Assembly: GCA_948567375.1 (NCBI GenBank)
Contig: CAOYZS010000005.1
Coordinates: forward strand, 310,001-374,000
Reading direction: 5' to 3'
Length of the DNA: 64,000 bases
Source of the DNA: Lunularia cruciata
Lineage: Eukaryota > Streptophyta > Marchantiopsida > Lunulariales > Lunulariaceae
The translations under genes were made by a program, and so were the position numbers. The number at the start of each line of letters is the position of its first letter. Position 1 is the stretch's first letter. Of the stretch, positions 1-12,692 are shown piece by piece. The notes beneath the pieces were generated by a model that did no database searches, was not told where the DNA came from, and saw only the letters and a program-made list of their open reading frames with translations.

Positions 1-109
1 AAAGGTCTAGGTTGCTCCAAGATTTCTATAGCAACATCAAATCCTAGAGTGCATATTAATCGAACCCTCATGGATAGTTTATCCTTAAGTTGAAAGATTA
101 TCTCCATCA

Positions 110-742
110 CTAATCTTGAGAACTAGCTGATGAAGGTGGTAGTATTTCTGTAGCTGTACTAAGACTCTCTCCAAGATCCTTCACCAAAGTCTCCAAAAGT
201 GATGTTACTCCACTACATTCATGTCCTTTTGGAAGTCTTTCAACTCCACAAACCTCACACAACTCCTTGGTCTTAGATCTTCTCCCTCCCAATCTTGGTG
301 AAGAAGGTCCAACATGCAAACCCAAGTCAAGTAAGCATCTCCTTTCCCTCAATCTCTTGCTCTCAAAGGTCAATGGACATGAACTTGCCTTATGTTCCTT
401 TTCTCCACACAGAAAGCACTTAGACTCACTCTTTCTTCCAAGTGATGTAGGTTTTTGGATCCTCTCAACACTCTCTTCAAATTCTATTATAAACTCTCTT
501 TCCTCAAATCCACCTCTAAAATCACCTCAAACCCTTGGGGAACCTTGCATAATCTCAATTTCCACTCTTAATGACCCTCCATGTTCCCAAGATGAATCTA
601 AATACTCAAACATGCTTTTTGTTGATCTCAAACTCCTCATGCATGAGATCTCCACTCTGCAGAATTGACACTTCCTCACAATGTCACTCAAATCTCCCAA
701 CCAGTATGTCCTAGTCCTCTGAAATTTTGCACACTTGATCAC
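110..742 (-). pseudogene. CCHC zinc-knuckle protein remnant (Gag/ORF1-like)
   Basis: One minus-strand frame runs from about 742 to the stop at 110, broken by a single in-frame TGA near 527. The middle holds a canonical zinc knuckle, CFLCGEKEHKASSC (C-x2-C-x4-H-x4-C, near 385-430), and about 50 residues on a second Cys/His cluster, CEVCGVERLPKGHEC. The end is Ser-rich. Such knuckles are typical of retroelement Gag or LINE ORF1 proteins that bind nucleic acid. I do not recognise the family, and no reverse transcriptase is visible nearby, so a zinc-knuckle host gene fragment is possible. It does not resemble the gag zinc knuckles of family A at 25 kb. Confidence 0.45.
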
Positions 743-2160
743 AACTCTAAGGCATCCCTCCCTGCAAAATTTAAGATCTTTTTATCAAGCCATTTGGCCT
801 AGGCACCTTTCTATTCAGCACACATATTTCAGATTTGGTCTAAAAACCACCCCCCTCACTTCAGAAACTCATAACTCCCTGTGCAAGAATGATCTCTCTC
901 TAATTTTTGTGGCAGCAGGTAGGATACAATGAACTGACTTTTTCCATAAAATTTTCAGGACAATTCACTGAAAATTGAAGAAATGGCAGACTTTGTACAA
1001 GTTTCTAGAGAGCATGCAGTTGCGGGAGCACTTTACCCTATCAACTTTCAAAAATCTAGCCTAGTGTGCATAGTAGCTCTCACAATAATTTCAAGTTTGC
1101 TAACTGAAAGATAACCCAAGCTATCATGTGTATAAATTTCAAGTCCAGATCTCAAACTTGAGATTTTGCCCAAAATCACCTTAATCCCCAAAATCTGCAA
1201 TCCACCTCACACAATCTCTCCAATTCCTCTCATGTGTACAAGATGTACAAAATCACCTCAAAGACATCATAATGAACTATAGGGTATACAAATGGATCTT
1301 GGTTCTCTAACATAAATTCAGCCCTCTCCTTTCCTAATGTTCTCTCCAAGTGAGCTCTCATAGCCTCCTTCTTCCTAATGTAGAATTGAATGCGGAACAT
1401 TATCTTGCCTTCTAGAGAGGTCCCAGCAACGGAAGCAAAAATGTGAGCCGGCCTATCTCTCACTCAAGATGAATCTCTGATGGCTATTATGGTAGTGCAC
1501 CATGGACTAAGAAGGCAAGGAACCCCAACTCCATCATACTCCTCCAAGGCTAACACTCCAAGACTCAAGACATTGCTCACTAGAGAACTCAATGAGAGAG
1601 AGATAGTTGCAAATGAAAGGATGATGAGTCCTTCCTCACCCCTTGTTTATATACTTGTGAAATAGTTATGTACCAAAGTTACTAATTATCGTAGTAACTC
1701 AAGTTACTAGACTAAAATTCAAGTAAAGTCAAAAAGTAGAAAGGAATATCCATTCACATGGGCATAATCCCCTAAGCATGTGGTCTTATCTTGACCCAAC
1801 CATTAAGTCAAGGATTCCTTCACATGGGCTACCCTTGGACTAAAGAAGAATCCAAAACAAAAAGGCTTGCGGGCCCCAGAGTTCTCTACTCTTTCCTCAA
1901 AGCCAAACACCTAGGAATAATACCAAGTCAACACACTAAAAGCCAAAATAGTGGTGCTCATCTTTTCTACTTCCTCTAAAGTAAGGTCCCTCTATCTTAG
2001 GTATGACTAACTTTAGCTAATCATGACTAATGTAGAACCATCCTTTATCTCTTTATAAATAATATCTCTCAAGTACTTGTAATACCAAGCTAAATATCAC
2101 AATACCACACACATGCATAAATGGGTGTTATAGTCCACACTCCCTGGTAGTTCTGCCTCA
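743..2160. other. Unassigned AT-rich sequence, no recognised gene
   Basis: No convincing gene. A 77-codon open stretch on the minus strand (1230-1463) has no recognised motif. The part from about 1640 to 2130 looks like non-coding LTR or leader sequence, and a minus-strand purine-rich run followed by TATAACACCC near 2125-2145 could be a polypurine tract next to an LTR start. No partner end or duplication was found to support this. Confidence 0.3.
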
Positions 2161-2164
2161 AACA

Positions 2165-3420
2165 TTAGAAGAACTCCACCATGGGGTTAAACCCCAATAC
2201 CACACCACCTCTTGTAGTGGTACCCCCACTCATAGTAGCACTATCTCTAGCTACTGCACCTCCACTAGGTCCAATAACACTACTCGAGCTAGAACTTGTA
2301 GGTACAACCAATCTACTCTTGGCCACCAAACTTGAAGTGATAGAGACATAGTTCAAAGACCAATATTGTCTTCATAACTTGATCTCCTCCAAATGAGCTC
2401 TCCTGAACTCATGGTAGTCATCTATCAACAGACCCTCTAGATGCTGAAACAATCCCTTCTATGCCATGAAGGGTGTAAACAGAGTTGGGTTTTGCATCTA
2501 TTGTAGATCACACCAACTATCAAACTCCTAGATGAATTCATCTAACTCAATGGTACCTATTGTACCAGAATAATGCCTAGGGCCTTTGGAAGCCCCATAA
2601 ATCTAGTTTATGTCCACACAAAGTGCACTCTCAACTGAATCAGCTCTTGTGTCAAACTCCAACTTAGAGTCAATCTCCTCCTTCATTGGGACCTAAGATA
2701 CAAGCTGATACAAAGTACCACTCCAAGTAAACCCACTATGTACTGTAGGGCTATCTCCTCTAGAATCCCCAAAGAACTCCATCATGCCAAAGTAACTGCA
2801 ACAGCAAGTACCCCACCTAGTGCCAACACCAACTTAGCACCACCAAGTGCCAATATCCACAAAAAACCACCCGCTAATATAACTCAAACAGAGATAACTA
2901 CACTAGGAAAAAAGGGCAACTTGTAACCTGCCATCACAACATGCACTCTCATGGTCTATAGGTCATCACTTCCTACATCACCGGAGAGAAAAAAAGGTAG
3001 TCTAATTGGTCATCACTCCAGTCTCACTATCGAGAGCACACTAGAGCACCAACGCTCCAAAAGTCAGGGCACCTCACACAAATGTGGTGCACAAACAGGA
3101 GAATGGAGGAGCTCTAATCACAAGAAATCTAAACAGAAACCCTCCATCTCATAAAACAATACGGGATTGACTCTGCCACCATCTGGCATTTGACATCAGA
3201 GAAGTTTGTGTCTAAGTCCTAAGCTACCAAGATCACCAAGAATGGGATCAAACTGCCTCTACCAACCAAAGCTACAAGTGTATAGATAATAGTGGCACAA
3301 TCACTAGGACAACAAGTGAGGGTGGACCAGTTGGCTAGGGCACCAGTTTAGGAACAAGAGATTTAGGAGTCAAACCTTGTTGCGCACAATCTAGTAGGAT
3401 GGGCAAATGTTGCCAACCAA
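2165..3420 (-). pseudogene. Degenerate Gag-like region of a Ty3/gypsy element (probably family B)
   Basis: On the minus strand, interrupted frames read as a Gag-type capsid region: a segment near 2390-2550 contains the phrases ELDEFI, FDSWCDLQ, LFTPFM and DDYHEFRRAHLEE, followed by a Ser/Gly/Thr-rich tail ending at 2165. Upstream (higher coordinates) is low-complexity Pro/Ser/Asn sequence. Many stops are present. A family B LTR fragment lies at 4083-4505 in the same orientation, giving the order LTR-leader-gag expected of a minus-strand element, so I assign it to family B by position. The homology call rests on the general look of the sequence only. Confidence 0.4.
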
Positions 3421-4082
3421 TGACCATGATCTACTCTAAACCAATGGCTTGTTGGCCATTTTGGCCCTTCTAGGTCTTCATAGCCTTTCATAGCCCACAA
3501 CTCTATGCCTCAAAGCCTCTAAATGCCGGAATTCAGCCACATGAGGCCTTTCTTCTTGCCACGTTGAACCTCCTCCAAAATTTGGCAACAGTCCTCCAAC
3601 TTGGTGAAACTCCTCCAAATTTGGCCATCCAACAAAACTCCTCCAAATCTGACATAAAATTTGACATAAACCCTAAAGTTGGCTGACCGCCAAATCCCTG
3701 CTAACTCTTTACTTGAGCTAAATTGAAAACACAAGTTTCTCCAAATCACAAATTCACAAGAATAACTTCCCAATTCCACCTTCAGTTTTACTTTCAAAGA
3801 GCCCAAATCGCAACAAATTGGTCTTGCCTTCACCTCTTGAGCTCAAAATCACAACCACTCCTCAAAATTTGCTCTTTTTGTGCTCAAAAATTGGCCAGCC
3901 GTTTTGCACACTGTCTGCCTTACTGCCAAATCTTCATCAAGCAACGAGCTTTTGCACACCAAGGAAAAACTGAACTTCAATGAAGCTACAACGATCCACC
4001 AAGCTTGGAGATACCACCAACACTCAAAGTTCCTTCACCCGATTTCCCCCTGATTTCACTTCTTTGATGTAATCAGATTGTT
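3421..4082 (-). other. Leader-like non-coding sequence between family B LTR fragment and gag
   Basis: No long frame survives. The stretch is rich in repeated CCTCCAAAATTTGG-like phrases and Leu/Ser/Gln-type low-complexity codons. Position suggests the 5' untranslated leader of the family B element, but no primer-binding site could be placed. Confidence 0.3.
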
Positions 4083-4505
4083 AACAACTCTTGAATCCAC
4101 TCAATTTAGATTAATACTTGATCTATCACTCTATACACTACCAACAACTGGGCACTGATTACAATCAAGCCACACCCACTCTAGCTAAGAGAATCCAGGT
4201 CATGCTCGCCGGCCTCTGTCCACCATAGCCAAGAACTTGAAGGCTCAACATCAGAGAAGTGAGCTCTCTGGAGCTGCACTTCAAAAGTATACCCCTTGGA
4301 CTTGAGCTAGGTCTGAAACCCTAACGGTCTTACTGATGGCACACTCGACGGCGCAAATAATGCAAAGTGACAATGGGCCCCACCATGAAGTCAATACTCC
4401 AAGCACAAAATCTGATTGTCAAAAAATAGTCTCTGAGAAACTGCTGAAATAAATAGAACTTGAGTGTCTGAGCAATCTAGATGTGATACTACAAATGGCA
4501 TGACA
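4083..4505 (-). mobile_element. Family B LTR fragment (B1)
   Basis: The sequence matches the middle of the family B LTR seen complete at 58936-59592 and, split, at 29175-31708. Shared landmarks are TAGTACTTGATCTATCACTC (here with small changes), a block around CTCTAGCTAAGAGAATCCAG, and GGGCCCCACC near the left-hand third of the minus-strand LTR. It stops before both LTR ends, so it is truncated on both sides. Confidence 0.75.
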
Positions 4506-4524
4506 AAGTACTAGTTGAATGTCT

Positions 4525-5079
4525 CATTTATGAGTGTATGGAGAAATTTGGATGTCAATTGAGAAGTCATTAGATGTTGGATCTTATGACTTTGCATTTC
4601 ATTTCTATGTATTTGATCCTAAGTGGAGCACATTTGAAGCAATACCTTGAGTATAGATCTATGAGAACTGTAGTATTGTCATTCATAGCTATAGACAAGA
4701 AATTGAGGCAAAGTTATCACATTGAACTGGGAAGTTGTACCTTTTATGGAGGGATGGAACACAATTTCCAAGCCAAAGTCACTTCATAGTGAAGTAGCCT
4801 TCTTTGTATCAATAGAATCATCATATAGATTCATAGATGTCAATTTGGACTAAAATTGAAGAATTGTAATTTTAAATGATAATTATTTATAGCAAGACAT
4901 CTAACAAGCATTTGCTACTCTCTTTTGGGTGTTGTTTCTGTCCAAGAGATTAAAGATGTAATCAAGAGAATTACACAGTTACTTTCATTTTGTATTTGAA
5001 CATTCTTGACCTATATCTTTGTGGGAAAATATGATTACTCATACCTTATTACAAAAGTTATCCATGTTGTGTTGACACA
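4525..5079 (+). mobile_element. Family A LTR, 3' part only (A0), old copy
   Basis: Matches the last ~550 bp of the family A LTR: the GAGAAATTTG block, the GTTTGATCCTGAGTG block, and the block around GTTGTGCCTTYAGTGGAGGGG, in order, ending in a worn version of the terminal sequence (GTTGACACA at 5079). It is among the most diverged copies here. Its right neighbour is a scrap of family A reverse transcriptase, suggesting insertion into an older element. Confidence 0.7.
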
Positions 5080-5141
5080 AATAGCAATCTGATTGTACCC
5101 AGAATATCCATCCATGAAGGAAAAACATTGAGTATGGGCTA
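5080..5141 (-). pseudogene. Reverse transcriptase scrap (Ty3/gypsy)
   Basis: On the minus strand, 62 bp reads as the Ty3/gypsy RT motif around F-M-D-G-(Y/F)-S-G-Y-N-Q, here shifted and mutated. The same motif occurs in the longer RT remnant at 23080-23130. The scrap is trapped between the 3' end of LTR A0 on the left and the 3' end of LTR a on the right, showing that both landed in or next to an older pol gene. Confidence 0.55.
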
Positions 5142-7076
5142 TGTGGCAACCCGGCAAGTATCATTTTTGTGGTAATTAGTAAGTAAAGTTTGTTTCCATA
5201 GAGATACAAGTCAAAAATGGTCAAATACAAAGTAAACAATCACAATTTAGCTCTTTTTAGTTCATCTTTAGTCTCTCAAGTAGAAACCACACCCAGAGGA
5301 GAGCAACAAGCACTAATCATAATCTCATCACAAATTAACACTACATAATCACAACTCCGTCAAATGTTTTCAAAAAATCTTGGTTGTGATGATTCAAATT
5401 CTTTCAAAGAAGGCTTCTTCACTACAAAATAACTTTGCTTCAAAATTTTGTTTTATCCCTCCACTGAAGGCACAACTTCCTTGATCAAAATTGCTTTGCA
5501 TCAACACCATACTATGCTCACCAATGTAGAATACTACCAACACTAGAGTTCCTCAAAAATCTATCATGGCATTGCTTTGATTGCTATTCACTTAGGATCA
5601 AACACATAGAATGAAATCAAAGTTGCAAAATCTAACATCCAACAATCTAACTTGCAATTCAAATTTCTCCAAACACCTCACAAACACACATACAAGATTG
5701 ATACTTGGAGTTAAGCTAAAATGATGAGCATTGAGTTAGAACACTTTGCTTTTCTCAACTTCAAAAATACAAATACTAAACAACACATTGCAAATGACTC
5801 CTTTAAATAGGCTCTGCAGTTCAATAGTTATCTAACTAATATATTATTTCCTAACAATCTCTAGATCCAAAATGGCAACCCACTCTTCATATCTATCAAT
5901 TCAAATCTCAAATTGGTTATGAATCCAATCCAATGTCTATCTCTTCCTCTTCTACTAAACCCAATGTAACTTCCTTTGCTTCCTATACTTTGTCTCTATC
6001 AACTTCTATAGCTTCTTCTATTTCTATTAGTTCTTCAATCTGAACTTCAATTGAACTCATGGGTATTCTATCTATCTCCTTATCTTCCAACCCACTTATC
6101 TTTCATATCTCAGACAACTCACCTAAAGGCACTTGCACTCCTACCTCTCTTACTTTGCCTTTGGTTCCTAACTTCATACTACTTTGAATCTGCTCTAACT
6201 CAAATTTCACTAAATCTAATCAGAGATAAACATTGTCTCCTACTTCACTATTTTTTCTATCTACTCTATCTCTCAGGAAAATCAAAAGATTTTTTAGAAC
6301 CATATCTTTCTCTTTCTCTTCCTCATCTCTTGCACTAACAATTTCAACTTGTGTAGACGTACTTCTTCTACTTTCACTTTGGCTTTGGCTTTCAACATCA
6401 CACTGAGCTTCTTTACTACTCCTTCCACTTGCTTTGATGTATGATCTCAAGCTCTCTCCACTACAACTCTTCACAATACATCTTTAATGCATCTCCAAAC
6501 TCAGCTTTCATGCTTCCTTTTCCTCCATGTATTGGGCAAGTTGGGCTTCTATGTTAATGACAAGTCTCGCAAACGCTCTTCTAACTCCCATTGCTAACTC
6601 TCATTGTTAGGCTTCATCCTTATGTGCTGCCATGGACTTCAAACTCTCTAACTCCTATTCCATCATAGTAGCAATTGCTTTCAAATGTATAACCTTGATG
6701 TGTGCTTCATCAAACTCTCCCTTCAACTTCTCCCAAGCTATCTTTTACTTACTTAGTTCTTCAACCTGGATTTCAATCTCACCTCCTTGCTTCTTGAAAG
6801 CCTCCTGCAAGTTCTCAACTCTCTTTGTTGTAGGACTTTGTCAATCTGAAGCTCCTCATCTTGCTTCCTGCCTTCGATTAACTTCTCTTTCAATTGCACT
6901 ATCTCTTCATTTAGATACTTCACCACCTACAGTTCATCCTTTACCTCCGGATGATCTTTCTTCAATTCTTCCTTCTTCTTCTTCAACATCATCAGCAAGG
7001 GACAGAAAATATTGGATAAGTGTGATATTTCACCAAAATCTTCTTCTTTTTCTTCTTCTTCTTCTTCATTGCTTTG
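5142..7076 (-). mobile_element. Family A LTR (a), minus strand, interrupted by LTR b
   Basis: Its 3' end lies at 5142 (TGTGGCAACCCGGC read on the plus strand), followed by the conserved R-U5-like block, the TTTAAATA promoter-like box near 5805-5815, and heavily broken coiled-coil coding sequence of the LTR protein up to 7076. There the next copy, b, begins. The 5' two-thirds of this LTR is not found on the far side of b, so it has been lost or moved. Confidence 0.8.
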
Positions 7077-9672
7077 TGTGATAACCCAACAAATATCACT
7101 TTTGCGGTAATCAGGCAAGTAAAGTTTGATCTCACAAAGATACGAGTCAGAGTTGGTCAAATATGAAGTCAAATAGTAACAATGTAGTTCTTCTTGAGTT
7201 CTTCAATCTCTTAGGTAGAAACCACACCCAAAAGAGAGTAACAAGCACTAGATCGCAGTCTTGTCACAACAATTTGTCACCCATAATGACAAATATTTCA
7301 ATTATGTCCAAACAAACTTGATTGTGATGATTTAGTCTCTTCCAAAAATGGCTACTTTGCTGCAAAACAACTTCACCTCAAAATTGTGTTCCACCCCTCC
7401 ACTAAAGGCACAAATTCCTTGATCAAAATTGCTTCACATCAACACCACCTACACTCATAAATGTAGAATATTACCAACACTATAATTTCTCTCAGATTTG
7501 TCAAGATTTGTACACCCTAAATGATTGCACTTCACTCAAGACACATAGAATGAAGACCAAGGCTATGGAATCCAACATCCAACAAGCACATTGACTTGCA
7601 CTTTGAATTTCTCCCAACACTCACAAACACATACATAAGATTGATACTCGGAATTAAGCTCAAGCAACAAGCACTGCTATCTATTCTCAATAATATGAAA
7701 ATTGAACAACATTTCATTGTAAAGGCCTCCTCTAAATAGGAAAAGCTCTCCAGAAATTATATAACTTCTAGAACTATTTCCTAACAACTTTACCAACCTG
7801 CGGATCCAAAATGATAAAACACCTCTTCATATTTGCCTCTTCCTATCTCAATACTATTCCTAATCTGATCCAATGTCGACTTCTACTTTGAAATTCAAAC
7901 CCAAAGAAAATCCCTTCACCTCATGTACTTTGGGTTCTACAACTAATAACTATTCTACCAATTCTACCACACCTTCACTTTGATTTGCAATTAAACTCAT
8001 AGATAATCTATCTACCTCCTTATCTCACAACCCACTCTTCTCTAAAGTATCAAGCGTCAAATCCAAAGACACCTGCATTCCTAGCTCTCTTACTTTGGGT
8101 CTGATATATACAGTATTCCAATGATTATCTAAGTCCAATTTAATCAAACCCAGCCTGATAGAAATGTTATTCTCTACATCTAACATCTTTCTATTTATTT
8201 GTGTTCTAAGACTGATTAACAAGGCATTCAAGTCCTTTTCCTCACATTCTTACTCCATGTCTCCTGCACAAGCAATAGTAACTCTTGTAACCGCGAATCC
8301 TCCATTCTTACTTTAGCTTCAGTGATTAACCTCACCTTCATCTCTATGATTGCTTCTTCAATTGATTCCGCTGATTGCTTTTTTTTGTCTCTCTTACTCC
8401 ATCATAGCTCTACTTATCTTCAACTCCTCCTCATACTCCGCTGTGCAATCCTCCAACTCCTTCACATACTGATTGATCTTCACCGCCAATGTCTTCACAA
8501 GATCTCTCAACCTCCCTTCTTCTTGATGGCGCTTGGTTAATTTCCATTGCCAGGCTGATGTCTTCTCTTCTACCCTCTGTCAGAATGCATTGAGCTCTTC
8601 ATCCTTAGCTTCAACTAATTCCTTGCTACTATATTGCTCTAACATTACTTTGGCTTGTAACTTCTGTACCCGAAGTCTCTCTTGCGTGACTTCCTTCACT
8701 TTCAGTGCCAACTCTCAAAACTACTTCCTTACTTCTCAAAATTCTCTTGCAGATTTTCATTCATCTTCTCCTGCAATGCAACATCTACTTGTAATATTTC
8801 TCCTTCTTCTTCTCCTCTAATCAGACTCCTGCAACTCCAGATTCTCAAATTCTAATCTCTCCAACACCTGCAATACAATCTACACATTGGGATGTCTACT
8901 TTGCATCTCCTTCTTCTTCTCCATCTGCAAGAACAATGGACATACCACATCTCAATGGTACTATACTCCCTCACACCCTACTTCCTCTTCTTCCTTTTCT
9001 TCAGGGACTTCATCAATCTTGCTCTTTCCTTTTGAGTCCGATGCTTTACTACAAAGTCGGGATCTTTGTACTATTAACGATACATCATCCTCCAAACTTT
9101 CATTGTCATCCAAATTGATGATTTGATATGCCACCTTTGAAATTTCTCCTTTTTGTGTGTACTGCCTTGGCTTAGCCACCAATCCTTCCTCTTCTTTGAT
9201 CACTAACTCCGCCACAGTCCTTTCTTGTGCCTCTTGCTGCTCAAGTTCTTCCTACAAAGAAATCACCTTCTCTTGATCTTTTTGCACCTTGGCTTCACTC
9301 TCACTCTCTTTGTTGGACTCTTCACTTTCTAGGGTTAATTCTTCTTCCTCTTCCTTTGACTTCTCCGATGTAGACTCTGCTTTGCCTTCCGATTCAACCT
9401 CCTCTTCTCGTGCAATCTTCTAGATTTACTTTCCTTCTCTCTGTCCAATCCTTCTTAATTTTGGGGGTTGCGCTAGCAAGCTCTCCACCTCAAGTTAATT
9501 TCTCTTCTTCTTGCTTGGCAAGGGTATAGACATCTTCTATCTTGTCCCATTCCCGCATAATGGTCAGCAATAGCTCATTTGTCATTGCTTCTCAACTGCC
9601 GAATGTACTATCGCTCCTCATCATTGGCTTCTTGACATAGATTGCAATAGAAGTGAGATATAACTTTCTTCT
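7077..9672 (-). mobile_element. Family A LTR (b), first part, minus strand
   Basis: Starts TGTGATAACCC at 7077, inside LTR a. It carries the 3' block, the conserved TAAATAGG box near 7733, then decayed LTR-protein sequence: coiled-coil remnants about 8000-8880 and an acidic stretch (codons at 8961-9215). At 9672 it is cut by LTR H. The target duplication CTTCT (9668-9672 and 20514-20518) shows that b resumes at 20514. Confidence 0.85.
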
Positions 9673-10169
9673 TGTAGTACCCAAATTTTTTCTTTTGGAT
9701 CTTTTTGGTAAAGTTTTGAAGAAGAAGTGCATTGGAAAAGCCAAAGGAGGGCTAAGCCGGGAAGAAATGAGAAGAATCGTGTGTTTAGCATAAACCCAAA
9801 GTCGGCCTTGGATCAAGTCCAAAGGACCCAAGATGGACAAGAGAGAAGTACAAAGACAAGGAGTTTGTAGTGGATAGTGCAACCTAATCCAAAGAACCTA
9901 TAAAAAATTTGGGGCTTGCCAATCAAGAAATATGCAAGAAGAAAGTGACTACCTCAAGATCAAGAAGTTCTTGATAGTGATAAGAAATAACTTTACAGAA
10001 TCCGTGAGTGGCACAAAGTAGCAATTGAAGAATGATCAATCAGCAAAGGGCTTTAAAATTGAGATTTCTATGAGGAAGTGTTGCAATGTCCAGACGCTAC
10101 CCTATTCCTATTTGAAGTCAAACCCAAAAGAATGCAAATTGCAAATTTGCAAGAAGAAGAGTGGGTTCA

Positions 10170-10434
10170 ATCTCAAGTATGATATTTCACAAGAAGAGAG
10201 TGAGGAAACACACAATGGCCCTGAAAGTGAGTAAGTAGAGTGCTGTGAGATTGCAATGATGGGCCAAAGCACAAAGAGAAGAGAGGGAATCCACCTCAAT
10301 GGACTGAGTAGGATTGGAGATTAGTCTTAGGGAGAGAAGCATGAGAGGTAGGAGGTACCACCTTCTATTGGAAGTGTGATGCCTCAAAAGAGACTGCCAA
10401 GGTGAGGACTTCTTTTAATTGACCTTGCACCAAG
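10170..10434 (+). pseudogene. LTR protein of H, N-terminal fragment
   Basis: A worn plus-strand copy of the N-terminal domain of the LTR protein. Around 10270-10434 it aligns with the GKRGNPARW...ESDWRLVLG region of other copies and with the CDATKE phrase of LTR k. It is cut at 10434 by insertion of E1; the frame resumes at 13850 and again at 17737. Confidence 0.6.
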
Positions 10435-12410
10435 TGTGACAACCCGACAAATATCACTTTTGCGGTAATCAGGTAAGTAAAGTTTGTTCCCGTAGAGATA
10501 CGAGTCAGAAATGTCCAAATATGAAGTCAAACGGTACAATGTAGTTCTTCTTGGTTGCGTCTTTAATCTCTCAGGTAGAAACCACACCTAGAAGAGAGTA
10601 ACAAGCACTGACTTGTAGTCTTGTCACAAATTAGCACTCCTTAATCACAAATCCATCAATTTTTTCCAAACAATCTTGATTGTGATGATTCAGGCTCTCC
10701 CAAAAATAGCACTTCACTGCAAAACAACTTTGCCTCAGAATTGTGTTCCACCCCTTTACTGAAGGCACAACTTCCTTGATTGAAATTGCTTCACATCAAC
10801 TTTGCACTGCACTCACAAATGCAGAATACTACCAACACTACAATTCCTCTCTGATTTGTCAAGGCATTGCTTTGATTGCACTTCACTCAGGATCAAACAC
10901 ACAGAATGAAGATCAAGGCTACAGAATCCAGCATCCAACAAGCACTCTGACTTGCACTTTGAATTTCTCCAAACACTCACAAACATAGACACAAAGTTGA
11001 TACTTGGAATCAAGCTCAAGCATGAAGCACTGCTTCACAACACTTTGCTTTATCTACTCTCAGAAATAATGAGCACTGAACAATAATTCCATGCAAATGC
11101 CACTCTTAAATAGTGAAGCAATCAACAGTTATCTTCCTAATGCACCTCTTCCTTATGACTCTACAAACCTGTAGATCCGAAATGACAATGCACCTCTTCA
11201 TATCTGCCTATTCAAATCTCAAATCTGTTACTAATCCGATCCGATGTCTACTTCTTCCTCTGCTTTCATACCCAAACCCGAAGTAACTGTACTTCCTACT
11301 CCTCTATCCTTGGGTTCACAACTCCTACATCCTCTACCAGATCTAACAATTCTCTTTCCAAATCTGACATTTCACTAGTGGGTAATCTATCTAACTCTTT
11401 ATCTGCTGACCCACTCTTCTCTAATGTCTCCAATGGTAACTCCGAAGACATCTGCACTCCTACTTCATCTACTTCGGGTTTTGCTCTAACATCTTTCCGT
11501 AGTTTATCTTTCTCTAACTTCACTACATCTAATCTTATTGTGATATTGTCTTCAACTGCCAATATCTTCCTATCTACCCAAGTTCTGAGACTAATTAACA
11601 TTCAAGTTTATATCCTTTGCATGTCTCCTCCTCATCTCCTGCACCAACAATTTCAACTCGTGCAGCCTCATCTCTTCAATACAAACACTGGCCTTTGTAC
11701 TCAACATCGCATTCATCCTGATTATGATCTCCTTCAATGGCTCCAATCTCATCTTCCTTCACGCTCCCGATCTGCAAGCCAATCTTCCCTGTACATTGCC
11801 AACTCTGCCTCAAACTCGGCTTTCATAGTTTCCTTCTCCTTCTCCTTATGCACAATCTTCTCCTCTTGATTACGAAGTAACTCTCGTAATCTCTCTTCTT
11901 CCCTATATCTCATTGTCAACTCCCGTTGCCACGGTTGCTTCTTCTCTTCTACACTCTCCATCACTCTATCAAGCTCTTGTGCCTTCTCTACTACCCTCAC
12001 CATAGCCTAGATAATTTCTAGTCTTGAATCAACAAACTATTGCTTCAAGATTTTGTACTCTGCTACTTGTCTCTCCCTTGCTATGTCACTCTTCTTCACA
12101 AGTTCTTCTCGATACCTCGCTTCTCTCTTCAAGTTCTCAATAACTTGACATTGCACAACTGCATCCCCTCATAGTACTTCCCTTTCCTCCTCACCTCGGA
12201 TTATACTCCTCTTCAACTTCAAGTTCTCTTCGTCTAGTCTTGCTAATACTTGCAACACAGTCTTCACCTCCGGACATTTTGACTGCATCTCTTTATTCTT
12301 GTGCTCTAACTTCACTAACAATGGGCACACAATTTCTTACAGGTACTCCACTCCATCACTTGCAACTACTTCTACCCGCGGAGTGATCTCCTTCTTTACC
12401 TCTTCTTCTC

Positions 12411-12450
12411 CCAATACTCGCCTTCTTCTCCCAATACTCGCCTTCTTCTC
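12411..12450. repeat. 20-bp tandem duplication inside the E1 reading frame
   Basis: The 20-mer CCAATACTCGCCTTCTTCTC is present twice in perfect tandem. Twenty is not a multiple of three, so it shifts the reading frame of the LTR protein. Other copies have the phrase once. Confidence 0.95.
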
Positions 12451-12645
12451 TGTAGTTGTTGTATCAGAATAGACGCTTCACTTCTCAAACTAGCATTCTC
12501 CTCTTCCCTTGCCTTGCTTGGACCTGCTTCACACTTCGCCTTGCGTCTCGACCAAACTCCCCTTTGAATCATAATCTTCTTCTCCTCCGGCTTGAGTACC
12601 TCGTCCTCCAACTTCACATTATTTTCTTCCTTGAGCTCCACCCAA

Positions 12646-12647
<2 letters not shown>

Positions 12648-12676
<29 letters not shown>

Positions 12677-12692
12677 CTTCTTCTTCTTCTTC
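12648..12692. repeat. (CTT)n microsatellite, encodes poly-Glu on the minus strand
   Basis: About fifteen perfect CTT units inside the acidic region of the E1 protein frame. On the minus strand they are GAA/GAG glutamate codons. Other copies have only a few Glu at this point, so this is replication-slippage expansion. Confidence 0.95.

Noticed and set aside
1640-2145. LTR of a third element with polypurine tract near 2130
   Set aside because: Only one possible end is visible; no second end, duplication or repeat copy in the window, so it was not called.
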